DNA of 64,000 nt from Pseudocercospora fijiensis CIRAD86 (GCF_000340215.1 NW_006921540.1:1668377-1732376), one strand, 5' to 3'; numbered from the stretch's first letter, positions 46,501 through 57,748 are shown. Translations and numbers: made by a program. The notes: generated from the letters alone by a model not told the origin.

Positions 46501-48894
46501 AACTAAGGCTAACCTAACTAGAGAGTTTAAATAGACTAATAGAGCACAAGCCACTTTTGACGGCCTAAAGCAACGCTTTACTAATGTCCCCTTATTGCAC
46601 TATTTCGTACTAAGTAAGCAGATCCGTATTAAGACTAACGCTTTACAGTTTGCTATATTAGCTATTATGTTACAACAGGCTAATAACAATTACTAGCACC
46701 CGATTGCCTTCTTCTCGAGGAAGATAATTAATGCTAAGCGTCGCTACGAGACCTACGAGTAAGAGCTCTTAGCTATTGTTAAAGCCTTTAAGCACTAGCG
46801 CTACTATCTCGATAGTGCTTAGTATACAATTTAGGTCTATACAGACTATAACAACCTCCGTAGCATTACTAAGGTTACTAGGGTTATAGGTCGATAGGCT
46901 AGATAGGCCGTCTATCTCGCCGGGTTTGATTTAATATGTTATATCGGCTAGGTGTAAAGTAACCCTACTAATAGCCTATCGAGGCGACCTAATTACGATA
47001 GCGAAAACTAACACATTAATTCTTTGTTTCCAACCCTGTANNNNNNNNNNNNNNNNNNNNNNNNNNNNNNNNNNNNNNNNNNNNNNNNNNNNNNNNNNNN
47101 NNNNNNNNNNNNNNNNNNNNNNNNNNNNNNNNNNNNNNNNTAGTACGTATTAAGGCAAGAGCTAAGGACACAGATAGGAGAAGTTATAATAACTCCCTAG
47201 TCGATATCGCTATATATAGTAACAGCGATTAAAGCACTAATGCAGTTAATCCGGCTGCTAGTGCTATTAGATATATATAATGCGTACCTCGTTTAATAGC
47301 GAGGGTGCTATTAAATAACCTTACAAATAGGGATGGTTAATCGTTTATAGATAAGCTATTACGTACTTAGTAGAGGGACGCCTTTGCTACTAAACGTATC
47401 GATAGGCTTATAAGTAGGCGAAAGACTCGATCTAGTAAGAGTAACAATTAGTCGATCGATAACAAAGGTTATTTAAAGTTTAAGGGCAGATACTATGTCC
47501 CCGCTAAACATTCGATCCGATAAGAACTTCTTAAGCGACACTATAATAGTAAGCTTGCCGGTTACTATAGTATAGAGAGGTCGCACGAGCTACTATCGCG
47601 TACATACTACTAGCTAAATAGTAAGCGGGATATAAAGGACTACGTAAACACGTATACCGTATATTAACGTGTTAAGGCACTAAAGTATCAGCCTTTTAGC
47701 GAGTTGTCCTCATTGCTAATCCCTTATAAGCTATTTGTAGAGCTTATAATGGATTTTATTATAGGTCTTCCTCCTGCTAAGCGAAGAGGAAGCAAAGACA
47801 TCTTTAACGCTATCCTAGTCGTTATAGACCGGTTTACTAAGGGCGCTCGATACATCCCGGCGCGGAAGGATTAGACTACTATTGATATAGTAGAAGCGCT
47901 ATAGAACAACATCTTCTATACCTATTAGAGGACCCCTAAAGGGATAGTCTCTAACCGAGGCTCGATATTTATATCTTATTATTAGAGTGAGATTTGCCTA
48001 TAGCTAAGACTCAAGTATCGCCTGTCTATAGCATTCTATCTACAAACAGATAGTTAGACCGAAAGGCAGAATGCTACGCTATAGCAGTACCTGCGTAGCT
48101 ATATTAATAAGAACCCCGATAACTAGGTCAATCTCCTGCAACCCGCCGAATTCGTATACAACAATAGTGTCTACTTATCTACTAAGGTGTTACCGTATTT
48201 CGCTATAATAGGCTAGAACGCTGCCTTACTACAAGATCTATTTACCTCGCTCGAGGCCGAGCGCAAGGAAAGGGAAGCGTATTAAGTACTAACCCCTAAA
48301 ACACTAGCGGCTATTAAGAGGGTTTAAAAGATGCGAGAAATTTACGCTATAATAGCTAACAAACTAGCAAAGGCCTAGGCCTATTAGAAGGCCTACTATA
48401 ATAAACACTATACGCTAATAACCTTCAAACAAGGCGACATAGTTATACTTAGTACGAAGAACCTCCGTATCCGTAAACACCTATTACCTAATAGCAAAAC
48501 ACGCCCTAAACTAGCACTAAGGTACATTAGTCTATTCCGCATTCGAGAAGTTAAGGGCTCCTTCGCACAGGCCTATTAGTTATAGCTTCTACCCTATTAC
48601 ACTATCTATAATACCTTCTACGTATCCCTCCTTAAACTATACTACTAGCGCGAAGGCGATGAAGCGCCTACTAAGTCAGAAGAAGTCTTAGCTAATAGCG
48701 AAGAGCTGTAGTCTATAGAACGTATCCTATAGCACCGGACTAGGAAAGGTAAGAAGGAGTACCTATTAAGATAGCAAGGCTATTTACCTAAATAGGACTC
48801 GTAGGAAGCTAAAGGTTCCTTTAAGGATATAGCTAAGCTATTAGACGAGTATTAGACTAGCGTAAAGAACAAGAAGAAGGCTAAAAGCTCGTAA
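43600..48894 (+). pseudogene. gag-pol of retrotransposon 2
   Basis: Gag knuckle reads CFNCNSTSYLLG[Q]C, with the zinc-binding His changed to Tyr by a CpA to TpA transition; element 1 keeps the His. The intact frame 45563-46036 covers the RT start (LYIDYRRLNAVTIKDRC). The RT motif is YLDN, the same change as in element 1. Integrase keeps SQTERQNATL where element 1 has Lys for Glu. A chromodomain precedes TAA 48892-48894. The gap at 47041-47140 removes part of the frame. Confidence 0.9.
47041..47140. other. assembly gap (100 N)
   Basis: Exactly 100 unknown bases inside retrotransposon 2, at a place where element 1 has related sequence. Probably a placeholder length. Confidence 0.99.
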
Positions 48895-50060
48895 TGTTAC
48901 TAAGGCTTAGGAATAATGCTACCCCCGGGGTGCTATTAGCTAACTAATTAGAGGCCGGCAAACTAGGACAATAAGACTATACTAGGCGCGCTACGACGCG
49001 TCTATTAATCAATCGCATACTCTTTTAGGGACTCTACCTCTTTACTAACGCGCCCTATAGGTCCCCCTCTTGTTCCCTTATTCTATCGGGGCCTCGAGGC
49101 CTAGGCAATCGGCGAAGACGGCGCGGCCGGCGCGGCTATATTAGTAACGGTGTTGCGGGGTGTGTTGTTAGTTAAAGAAGAAAATTAGAAGTAAGGTGAA
49201 GTTAGCGCTAAGACGGCTAGCACCGCTATTATTAACATTACTTGCTATTGCCGCTATGCCGCAGGCACAACCTTACCTGCACTACGAGCCTAAGGCACTA
49301 CACTAACTAAGTTAAAAGATTGAGCCTATTAAAGGTTTAATTAAAACTTTAAGGCCAAGTTAGAACTTTAACTAAGTTAAAAGATTAAGCGACTAATAGA
49401 CTAACTAAGGGCAAAACTATAGAGCTAAGCTAGCCGGGGTCGATCTTGCGGACAATAGGTTACTCCTCGATCTATCTAACCCTTTAAGCGAGGCGAACCT
49501 CTACTACTGCACTTATAATAGCCTTTACCTATAGAAACTAGAAGAACTAAGTTTTTTAAAAAGATATAATTGGTTGACACTTAAAGGCTACTAAACCTAA
49601 CTAATTTAGGCTAGTAAAACTACGATAGTAAATAATAGCCCTCGTAATAATAAGAACAATCCCTCGGAACGGACAACCCTCGGAAGCGGATATTGCTAGG
49701 TCTTTTAAGAGTAGACGCAAAGAACTCGGTACGATATTACGTAGAGCGGAGGCAGGGCTACAATACCTCGTACGTCTACCTATTATAGTAGGGAAGACGC
49801 GCTCGTATTATAATTAGTCGAAGGCCCTTAATTCTTGTAGATATATATTACTTTATAGTTCGTTGTATATAGGGATAGCGTAGTTAGAGTTAGATATTGT
49901 ATTAGAAGGTAAGGTTTGATATAGTTACATAATCCGGTAGCTAAGTGTTTAATTTAGCGCGGATTAAGCGGCTTATTAGACCTGCTAAGTTAGTAGTAAT
50001 AGGGGTTGAGACTAGAACAAAGACCGGCTACGAGGGCGCGGCCTTTAGAAGGGAAGCGTG
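48895..50060 (+). other. 3' untranslated region of retrotransposon 2
   Basis: Noncoding. A 62-codon open frame at 49945-50133 crosses into the LTR and is not a gene. Confidence 0.7.
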
Positions 50061-50257
50061 TGTTAGGGCTAAAGAGGCTACACGTAATTGGCATATAACT
50101 AGGCCGAGTGAAGCTAGGGTCTTAATGCCTTAGGCAGGGCTTAGCGCTTGGCGTTAGGCTAACTCTCCTACCTTCCTCCCTCTCCTCCTAGATCTCTATC
50201 GAATACTAAACTGATTTACTACTACCCTATCTACCTGCTAACATAACCCTTCTTACA
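50061..50257 (+). repeat. 3' LTR of retrotransposon 2
   Basis: Starts TGTTAGGGC, ends CTTCTTACA. Confidence 0.9.
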
Positions 50258-50849
50258 TAATACGACCTAAACGGCAAGCGGACTTCGAAGCCTTCTTCGT
50301 AGAGCTTTAAAACGAGGTTAATAGTATACCTCGACTATAGGGATAGTATCTAGATATACCTACGTATAGCTAGCCGTCGCCCTTTACCCTTTTACCCGGT
50401 TTAGGGTATCTATAGAGCTAGCGATAGGTTGTTATTTGTAGAAGAGTTAGTATAGACTAAAGTTTAGAGGTTAAATTTAGCTAATCCGAGTCTGAGTCTA
50501 ATTTTATAGTTTAGGAGGTCGGAGAGATACGCACTTATATATATAGTAACTCTACGTTAGCAATTAATTCGACTTTGTTAGTATTTTATTATATATCGAC
50601 GAATCGTACGTAACTAGCTTTTATATAAAGTACAAATTCTAAACTCTTTATATCCTAAACCCTACCCCGCTAAGACCGTACTAATATAACGTTAACTTAC
50701 CTCGAGATATCGATATAGAGACGTAGAAAGGTAGTCTATATACTGTTACTATAGCTAGAAGGGAAGAAACAGCGAAAACCTTACTAAAAACGCCTCCTAT
50801 ATCCCCTACTAGATAGCCTCCGGTAATAACTGAACTTTACCCTACTCCT

Positions 50850-52030
50850 ATAGGCGCTAATCGAGCCGTTTCCGCTCTAAATACTCGAGATAGTCCTACT
50901 ACATTTCCTCCGCTAGTTTATTACGAAACTTGATTATTATATCGTTTTTAATACTACCTTGTATCTCGTTTACGGACCTATCGGGGTTTCTAATTATACT
51001 ATTGCTTCTAGTAAGCTTAGGCTCGCTCTCGAGAGGCTGTCCGCTATAGCTAAGGATAAAGTTATAGAGTACGAAATAGGCTATTAAGATACGCTTCTAG
51101 TCGATAAGTTTATAACCTTAGTATAGACCTTAAGCGACGATTTCGAAGCGCTTCTTAATAATGCTAAATATCCGCTCTATATAGTTACGAAGCTACGCGT
51201 AGCGGAGGTTGAATAGCTCTTCCTTTATCTCTAGTCGCCGAGAAGAAGCGTACTACTTACGAAGATAATATCTTGTTCTTTAGTATAGTACTAGAAGGCG
51301 CTTATCGAGTAGTAAATAGCTACCGTTAGCGAGATAATATCGACCTTTAGGTACGCTAAATCTACCGCTCTTAAAGGCGCGACCTAATACTATTCTATCG
51401 TTTATAGAGCCTTCGTAACCGACAAACGCGTATAAGAACTTATAGTCGAAGTCGTACGCCGCTATTACATTCTACGCGATAAAATTCTTCCTATAACGCT
51501 AGGCGCTCTATTCTTAGTATAGTATTTGAGCGTAGATATAGGTACTATTAAGGGCGCCGAGCGCGCCTAAGAAGTACTTAAATAGAGGATCTTTTAGCTT
51601 CTCGTAAATCGAGTCCGCCTCTAGCAACGATATATATTTATCTACTATCCTATAGAGCGCTTTGCTAACTCGCTTAGTAATTAACTTAAAGGTGCTAAAC
51701 GAGTACTAATATTCCTTTCTTAGCTGCCTTATAGATAGGTTGTACGCTACGAAGTCTAAGAATATAACTACCTACTCCTCGACTAAAACCTTAATCGCGC
51801 CGTATAGATCCAAATCGCCGCCTTCCTTTAGCTCCTATATTAACTTATATAGCACCGGCTATCTAAGACGTATTATATTATAATAATCCTACTCCGGACT
51901 ATATAGTACTCGAAAGGTCTCCTTTATGCCTTTATTCGGCTCCGTAAGGGTCTCGGTCTTACTAGATAGCTAGTACTACCGTCTACGCGTATTTTGTTAA
52001 AAGAGAGGGATCGAGGCGGCGAGGGTCGCT
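50850..52030 (-). pseudogene. PIF/Harbinger DDE transposase
   Basis: Minus-strand frame with RIP stops. Segments typical of the DDE_Tnp_4 family: KYFLGALGALNSTYIYAQ near 51570-51515, where GA-DGTHI is usual; NVIAAYDFDYKFLYAFVGYE near 51475; VPKGRYYLANGSYLL near 51340, where DAGY is usual; ELFNLRYA[Q]LRNYIERIF near 51210 and LYNFI near 51070, usual form LRN-IER-FG and LHNFI. The changes D to N, G to S and H to Y are all RIP-type transitions, so catalytic residues are lost. Close to the right TIR, reading inward. Confidence 0.85.
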
Positions 52031-52324
52031 CTAGCGATAAAAACGACGACTACGGCGACTTAGATAGAGTCTATATTAGATATATAATAATAGTTAGAAA
52101 GAAGAGCTACTACGGAAACGACGAGAAGTCTATTATTTAGGGGCTAAAAGCACCTCTCGAGGTGTTTAGTAGGTTATTCGTATATAACTACCGCAATTAG
52201 TATCCCTAATAATCTCTTTACGATAACCTATAATCTATAATAGTCGTACGATTAAGAAGTATATAGTATTTAAGAAGCTATAGATTGTAGATTATTGCTA
52301 ATAATCTATAGGAAATAAGCCGAT

Positions 52325-52347
52325 AATCTACAGAAGTATACAGGGCC
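52325..52347 (-). repeat. Harbinger right terminal inverted repeat
   Basis: Reverse complement starts GGCCCTGTATACTTCTGTAG and is followed by TSD TAA at 52348-52350. Non-RIP sequence resumes directly beyond it. Confidence 0.88.
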
Positions 52348-52350
52348 TAA

Positions 52351-52872
52351 CGCGCGCCTACAGAAACTTTGCTAGCGCAGAAGCCTCGCCGAGTGATCGT
52401 CATTGTGTCCCGTGAAATACATACGTACCGAGCACGAGCCACAGCATCGAATTTATGTATCTACATTCCATTCTTCGTGTACAAAGATCATGCGAATGAG
52501 TACCGTTCAAATGCTACACACTGAGTCTGCTGGGCTCGTGGTGCTTCAGTCCACAACGTGACAAGAGCGTTCGTCTATCATGAATCTCATCACATTTTCA
52601 TCAAGCATCATCAGATACCACCCACCAATTCTTGAACGCCTCTAAATTGACTCTGATGCCGTCCACGCTATCCGGCACGACTTGTCTGCTTTGAAGCGCC
52701 CCCCAAAACTATCTGGCCGCCACGTGCGAACCAGCCTTGATAGCGTAGATTATCGTCTATGTCTACGGGTCTTTGCTTTCTTGACCACGCAAAAATCCTC
52801 CTCTGCAAGTTGGAAGCATCTGTATTCTCTTTGCGCTTTTTTTCTATTGCCGCCCTTGATCTGCTCTCAGAA
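52351..52872. other. intergenic, 3' side of threonine synthase
   Basis: Ordinary composition starts at once after the Harbinger TSD. No gene seen. Confidence 0.5.
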
Positions 52873-54799
52873 CTACCGTGTCTTTTCTGACTGCACTTCC
52901 TTGATGACGATGTTCCGAACTTCCTTGAAATCGCTTGATGATTCGGTGATGCGCTTTTGAAGCTTGTCGAGACCAATGAATTGCTCTGGCAGCACCGTCT
53001 CGAATGTAAAGCCTTCCACGTCCTTGAGAGCCAGCTCGACAGCATGAGAGAACTTGGCAGGGTGAGCTGTCGCGAGCGAGATGTGATGCACATTCGAGCC
53101 TGCATCCTGCGACGCCTTGACTGAACGCAGTGCCGCAGCAACACCGATGGCAGAGTGCGGGTCGAGAATATAATGACCATTATGCAGCATTCCAGTCGTG
53201 GCCGGCTTGTGCTTGCCGTTGACTGCGCTCGATTCCGGCAAGGTCCAGGTGTACACGTCCTTGATTGTGTCGATGGTCTGCTTGTCGGACACACGTTCGC
53301 TCTCGAACTCCTTCTTGGCAGCAGCGAGAATCTCCTTCTCCACATCGAATCCTCCCTCCGACTTCAGCCACTCCAGCCAGCCTTTCACGCGTTCGCCAGC
53401 AACCATGCGGCGTCTATTGACTTCTTCGACATTGCTAGTCTGGTACGCCAGGAACCACAAGAGTCGCTCAAAGTTTGACGACACCAGGATGTCCATGGCA
53501 GGAGCGTAGGTCATTTTGACACCAGATGGATCGGCCTTGGCTCCATCCTCTTCTAGGCCTCCTTCAGCTTCAGCGCCATGCTTCGGCTTCTTCTCGTACG
53601 ACCCCGTCTTCCAGAATCTGTGCAAAATGTCGTTTTCGTTGGTCGCAATCACAAGTTTGTCGGTCGGAAGGCCCATGCGCGTCGCGAAGTATCCAGCCAG
53701 GATGTCTCCGAAGTTACCCGTGGGCACAACGAAGCGGAACTTGGGATTTGATTCCTTCGTCTGCCGTACGAGGGAAAAGTAGGAATGGATGTAATATGTG
53801 ATTTGCGCAAGAATTCTGGCCCAGTTGATGCTGTTGACAGCCCCAAGGCGGAACTTCTCGTTCATCTCCTTGTCGGCGAACAAGTCTTTGAGTATGCCCT
53901 GTGAAGCAAGCGTTAGTTGGCATCAGCATCACTTCTCTGCTGCTAATTACTCACTTGACAATCGTCAAACGTGCCTTGTACTGCGATGTTGTGCACGTTC
54001 TGATCTGGGACTGTTGTCATCTGGGCTTCTTGTATGGGGCTGACCTTGCCCTTGGGATACATTATGAAGACCGATACATCTTGCTTGCCTCTCAGCCCAT
54101 AGATAGCTGCCGAGCCAGTGTCTCCCGATGTCGCGCCAATGACAGTCAAATGTTCCCTGTTCTCATCCTTCTTGCCTTGGTTCCTTCGAACGAGAAAGTA
54201 CTCGAACAAGTTGCCTACGAATTGCAAGGCAACGTCTTTGAACGCGAAGGTCGGTCCGTGGAAGAGCTCGAGCAAATGCAGCTTCTTGCTCTTGTCCAAC
54301 GTGACGAGCGGTGTGACTTCTGGCGCTCTGAACGTCTCGTACGATCGTTTTATGATGTCCTTGAGATCTGCTTCGGGGATCTCTTGGCGGGAAATATAGA
54401 GCGTGAATATTTCGAAAGCGAGCTCTTCAAACGAATAGTCTTGCCATTTGGTAAGAAAGTCGGGCGGGAGGGTAGGGATGTCCTCTGGTATGAATAGTCC
54501 GCCGTCTTGCGCCAGGCCTTTCAACACAACATCTTCGAAGGAGAACTGCTCACTTTCTCAGCATGGACGCAGGAAGCACACTACAACCGAACGAAGGCTC
54601 GCTAAGCATTCACACTATGCTTTGTATGCAACGTGCCACATGACAGGTTTTGTCATGGCGAAATGCACGCTTTTCTCCCGTCTCTATTCCGAGCTCTTTC
54701 ATATGTGCATTGCATAGCTGCCCGCAGGCGTTCAAGACGTACATCGTAGGAGCCTCCTCGCGTGCTGAGATAGCGTTGCGATGCGCTGTGAGATGGCAT
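52873..54799 (-). CDS. THR4: threonine synthase
   Basis: Three exons: 54799..54743 (MPSHSASQRYLSTRGGSYD), 54545..53955 and 53898..52873, giving 557 aa. Intron 1 (GTACGT...CAG, 197 nt) and intron 2 (56 nt, GTGAGT ... CTAAC ... CACAG) restore the conserved YLSTRG...FSFEDVVLKGLAQDGG start and the FDDCQ-GILKDLFAD junction. The PLP-lysine segment HGPTFAFKDVALQF and the GATSGDTGSAA phosphate-binding loop are present. The enzyme converts O-phosphohomoserine to threonine in the cytosol, the last step of threonine synthesis. The C-terminal half is slightly extended by a Glu/Ala/Lys insertion (KKPKHGAEAEGGLEE). No damage despite lying 526 bp from the repeat block. Confidence 0.96.
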
Positions 54800-55554
54800 T
54801 CTGGACCAGGAATGAAAAGGCTTGGGAGCAATGGCCGCTGTCTCTGCCGGTCGGAGAGAGCGATGTGATATATGACTCTTCTCCCTCGCTATTCCGCCCG
54901 TACCAAACGAAATCACCAGGGTCTACGGAGCGATCAAAGCTCCCTCCGAAACCTTGCAGGCGGTCCCCGACTTCACGCGTCCGATTTCTTTCCCGCATGC
55001 TGCTGTACGACCATACAATTCTGTAGGCAAGGAGACGCAAAGGCGCCGGAGAAAGAAGTCGGGACTGCTGCTGATATATCCCACCATTGGTCTGACTGGC
55101 TCGCCAAGTCGCAGCACCTCATCGCCGCCCGTCGCGCCACTATTCACGGAAGGAAGCGGAGAAGCAATAATATGTATGGACAGGATGGGGCGACGATGGT
55201 TCTTAAGAAGGTCTGTGTATACCTTGTCATTGACTCATCTGTCTCGGTGGCCGCTTGCATCAAGGCCGAGAGCCACATAGACACCCTCACCATTGGTCAT
55301 ACGCTTGATATGCGTTTGCGGTAGGGCAGACTGCAAAATCCGTGAACGCCGAATACCCGTCATGCTTCACTGCAGCCCAACCATAGAGGTCCCTCCTTCC
55401 CATTCTCAGCGGCAGCAGTGACGATCGCATCCAAGGAGCCGTCCATGTATCGCGAACGCATTTGAAAGACAAACAAACAAGCTCGGCACGTGCTGAAAAC
55501 AACAGAAATCATCAAAAACCCCCGTCGTGCCTCCCACAACTGAGGAATGACGCA
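54800..55554. other. intergenic region upstream of threonine synthase
   Basis: Promoter side of threonine synthase and 3' side of the next minus-strand gene. Several short open frames on both strands lack coding character. Nothing else seen. Confidence 0.45.
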
Positions 55555-56592
55555 CTAATATCCTCCACCTGGGCGGTAGTAGTCGACATTACGGCCACCA
55601 GGCGTGCGAGAGAGTCCATGCTGGCGAAACAGGTCTGGTCGGCCAGCCTGGAACATGTCGTTCTCGTAACGGCGACGATTACGCTCAGCCTCTTCCACAC
55701 TGTCGACGAGATCTGGACGAGATGCACGCCACATTTCGTCGTCGAAACGATGACTGCTCGCGTTGCGACGCTTGCGTTGTGCCGGGCGAACCTCCTTCAA
55801 GTCAGCCTGACGCTCGAAGAGGTCAGGACGAGATGCGGCAAGCAAGTCGGCCTGTACGGAGCGCGATGGCGACCGAGCAGCGCGCAACTGGCGAGACCGA
55901 GAATGGCGGCGAGAAGTAGTGGCGTCTGCAGCTGGTGTGTTTCCCTTGTGCTGAAATAAAAATTGTGGCCCACGAGCGACATCAAGCAAGTCTGGATAGG
56001 CGTCCTGGTAGAGGTTGGGACGGGGACGCAGGCGAGAACGCGAGCGAGAACGGCCATCACCAGTCTTTGCCTCGACCAGATGCTCTCCCGCAAACATGTT
56101 CAGAAATGGTTCTTTGCCATATCGGGTCTCTCGATTGCGCGACCTCGATCTCCTCCTATCGTCCGAGTGATACTGCATAGCAGCCCGACCGTGACCTCCG
56201 CCGTAGCTTTCTGCCATCGTCGTCGTGCTGTCTGGTCTAGATCGCGTCTTGCTGCGACCACGAGTCGACTGTGTCACCGATCGGTCGACATAGCCAGGAT
56301 CTGGTGGCATTTCCTTGTAGCGGCGGGCCGAAGCAGAAAGGCGTGTCGTAGTACTGTCTTCATTTGCTGTGTCTGGGCGGCGGTTTGGAGCTGGCACAGC
56401 ATAGTCAAACGGATAGCCAATATGCATGAAGCTGTTGCTCGTGCGGCTACGCGAGGGCATGCGCGGACGAGCTTGAGTAGTCTGATCTGCTGCGCGGCCA
56501 CGCGACTGGACCTGCGACTGTTCGGTTGGGCCGCGCGAGGGGGCGCGTCGCGCTGGAACGGCGTAATCGAACGGATAGCCGAAATGGAACAT
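55555..56592 (-). CDS. Arg/Ser-rich protein with internal repeats, unknown function
   Basis: Single exon, 345 aa, ATG 56592-56590. The segment GYPFDYAVPA occurs twice (residues 5-14 and about 58-67). A second motif, (A)(S/G)RPDL(F/V), occurs three times in the C-terminal half, with a degenerate fourth copy (DAYPDLLDV). Between them are SR/RS-rich stretches (RSRSRNRETR, GRSRSRSRLR). No signal peptide or membrane segment. Such composition suggests a disordered nuclear or RNA-associated protein; I recognise no family. A TATA-like TTTATAAAC lies about 150 bp upstream (near 56738). Confidence 0.65.
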   Translation of the reverse strand: MFHFGYPFDYAVPARRAPSRGPTEQSQVQSRGRAADQTTQARPRMPSRSRTSNSFMHIGYPFDYAVPAPNRRPDTANEDSTTTRLSASARRYKEMPPDPGYVDRSVTQSTRGRSKTRSRPDSTTTMAESYGGGHGRAAMQYHSDDRRRSRSRNRETRYGKEPFLNMFAGEHLVEAKTGDGRSRSRSRLRPRPNLYQDAYPDLLDVARGPQFLFQHKGNTPAADATTSRRHSRSRQLRAARSPSRSVQADLLAASRPDLFERQADLKEVRPAQRKRRNASSHRFDDEMWRASRPDLVDSVEEAERNRRRYENDMFQAGRPDLFRQHGLSRTPGGRNVDYYRPGGGY

Positions 56593-57023
56593 GACCGTGG
56601 TCGTGTGGTTCTTGAGGGAGCAGCTGCTTTATCTTGGTGACTTCGAGGTATGTATGGCTGAGTGATCAAAAGGTGCGCAATCGAGCCGTTGCGATCAGTG
56701 TTGGTCAGATGATGCTCAAGGACAGGGTGTAGCGGGGTTTATAAAGGGTAGCTAGGGAACAGAATCACTCCACGGTTCACATGGCAACTGTGGTCCGTGC
56801 TTCAGCTGTGAGTGAATGACTGCAACGGAGCGGTGCTTCACACGTTCTTGGAAGTTATCACATGCTGAGCAGAATCACTGCAGCAACTATTGTCACACTA
56901 TGTCTCAAACCCCAATATCTATACTCATCCATTCCCGCCAACAACTGTCTAGTCAGGGATCGAACTGACCAAGAGCGAACCAGCTACCGCAATACTAACC
57001 GATCACATCTCGCTTCACCAAAC

Positions 57024-57227
57024 ATGGCTCCTCTCTACCTGGCTTCTCTCATTAGCCTTGCTGCTGTTGGCAGCTCCCCAGATCCAGGATTCACCTTAAA
57101 CAGTTCACTCAAGCCCGATCACATGCACACTCGGAGCCGAACAATACACCTTGCACTATTCTTTGACCAAGTTAAATTTCATTCAAACTACACACTAAAC
57201 ACACTGGGTCATCGGAGAAGAAGATGA
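57024..57227 (+). CDS. possible small secreted protein
   Basis: 67 codons from an ATG in good context (AAACATGGC). The N terminus MAPLYLASLISLAAVGSSP looks like a signal peptide. The rest has no cysteines and no recognised domain. May be a chance frame or a first exon. Confidence 0.25.
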   Translation: MAPLYLASLISLAAVGSSPDPGFTLNSSLKPDHMHTRSRTIHLALFFDQVKFHSNYTLNTLGHRRRR

Positions 57228-57748
57228 ATAGCCCTGAGTTTCAAGTGATTACAGGGTTATCGAGTATGTGTTTCACACGAAGCGATTCATGGCACTGTTT
57301 GTGAGGATTGAAAGCATTCAAATTATTGAGCGAGCTTCCTCCATTCATTTTGTTTTCGAAGGAGAGGACTTTCTGCATGATTTTCCATACAATGCGAAAG
57401 GCGCCAGCGGACATATATCGGGCAGATGTTCTGGGAGTATCGCACTCAGGTCGATGCTTCAGCTAAGCTTCATGACTTCTTTGTTCTTCGCTCTCCGATA
57501 TTCTCCTACTCTCGCCTTTCCAACGTCTCGTGATTGCTTTGCTGGCACCCGAATGATGCAGAATGTCATACAGCAATGTGACATTCGTGGAGAATGCAGT
57601 GTACAAAAAAAGCCCCTTACTCTTCTCCGTCGAGTTTCTTTGTTGCAGTGGTATACAGAACGCAGCTTCAGAATCGAAGAGGCTTGAACTGTCATACACA
57701 AGTACACCAAACGAAGACTGTCAAACCTGTGTCAACACAACATCTACG
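57228..57748. other. intergenic, no supported gene
   Basis: An open frame at 57268-57687 begins at GTG, has no domain and is probably chance. Confidence 0.4.

Larger units (their letters stand above)
43178..50257 (+). mobile_element. Ty3/gypsy chromovirus-type LTR retrotransposon 2 (7,080 bp, with assembly gap)
   Basis: 197-bp LTRs at 43178-43374 and 50061-50257, TSD TAATA at 43173-43177 and 50258-50262. Same family as retrotransposon 1 (same gene order, closely similar sequence and 3' region). The putative self-priming site 43375-43385 (TAGTATTCGAT) is complementary to 43315-43325. A run of 100 N at 47041-47140 lies in the RNase H to integrase interval, so the true length is uncertain. Inserted into the second Harbinger gene. 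Confidence 0.92.
42230..50500 (+). pseudogene. second Harbinger gene (acidic/basic unknown, probable DNA-binding partner), split by LTR element 2
   Basis: The frame starts at ATA 42230 (probable ATG before RIP), MAPKRKRRLAKKNK, and runs to 43177. It resumes at 50263 in the same frame once the LTR element and one TSD are removed, then continues to about 50500: roughly 390 codons in total. The centre has an acidic Ser run (SSNSSSDSGEESKDDD) and Lys-rich flanks. PIF/Harbinger elements usually encode a Myb/SANT-like partner of the transposase; this gene is in that position but I see no clear Myb repeat. Confidence 0.6.
8630..52347. mobile_element. PIF/Harbinger DNA transposon (outermost element, filled by nested insertions)
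   Basis: Its ends are 23-bp TIRs beginning GGCCCT (8630-8652 and, inverted, 52325-52347; one A/G difference, a RIP-type transition). They are flanked by TAA on both sides (8627-8629 and 52348-52350), the 3-bp TSD expected of PIF/Harbinger. Removing the Helitron (8665-42036) and the second LTR element with its TSD leaves about 3.26 kb, a normal size for the superfamily. It carries a DDE transposase on the minus strand near the right end and a second gene on the plus strand. A 15-bp subterminal sequence (tagattataggttat) occurs in inverted orientation near 42107 and 52230. The composition shift to RIP-type DNA coincides with these ends. Confidence 0.85.

Noticed and set aside
49945..50133. 62-codon plus-strand frame
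   Set aside because: Runs from the 3' UTR into the 3' LTR of retrotransposon 2; chance frame.
8630..52347. A Starship-type giant cargo element or a centromere
   Set aside because: No tyrosine-recombinase (DUF3435) captain was found at either end, and the ends match Harbinger TIR and TSD. AT richness comes from RIP of transposons, and the H3 copies inside lack CENP-A features and are pseudogenes, so nothing points to a centromere.
53155..54399. Several plus-strand open frames over threonine synthase
   Set aside because: Shadows of the minus-strand THR4 exons.
57268..57687. 139-codon plus-strand frame
   Set aside because: Starts at GTG, has no domain, and lies between genes without splice or start support.
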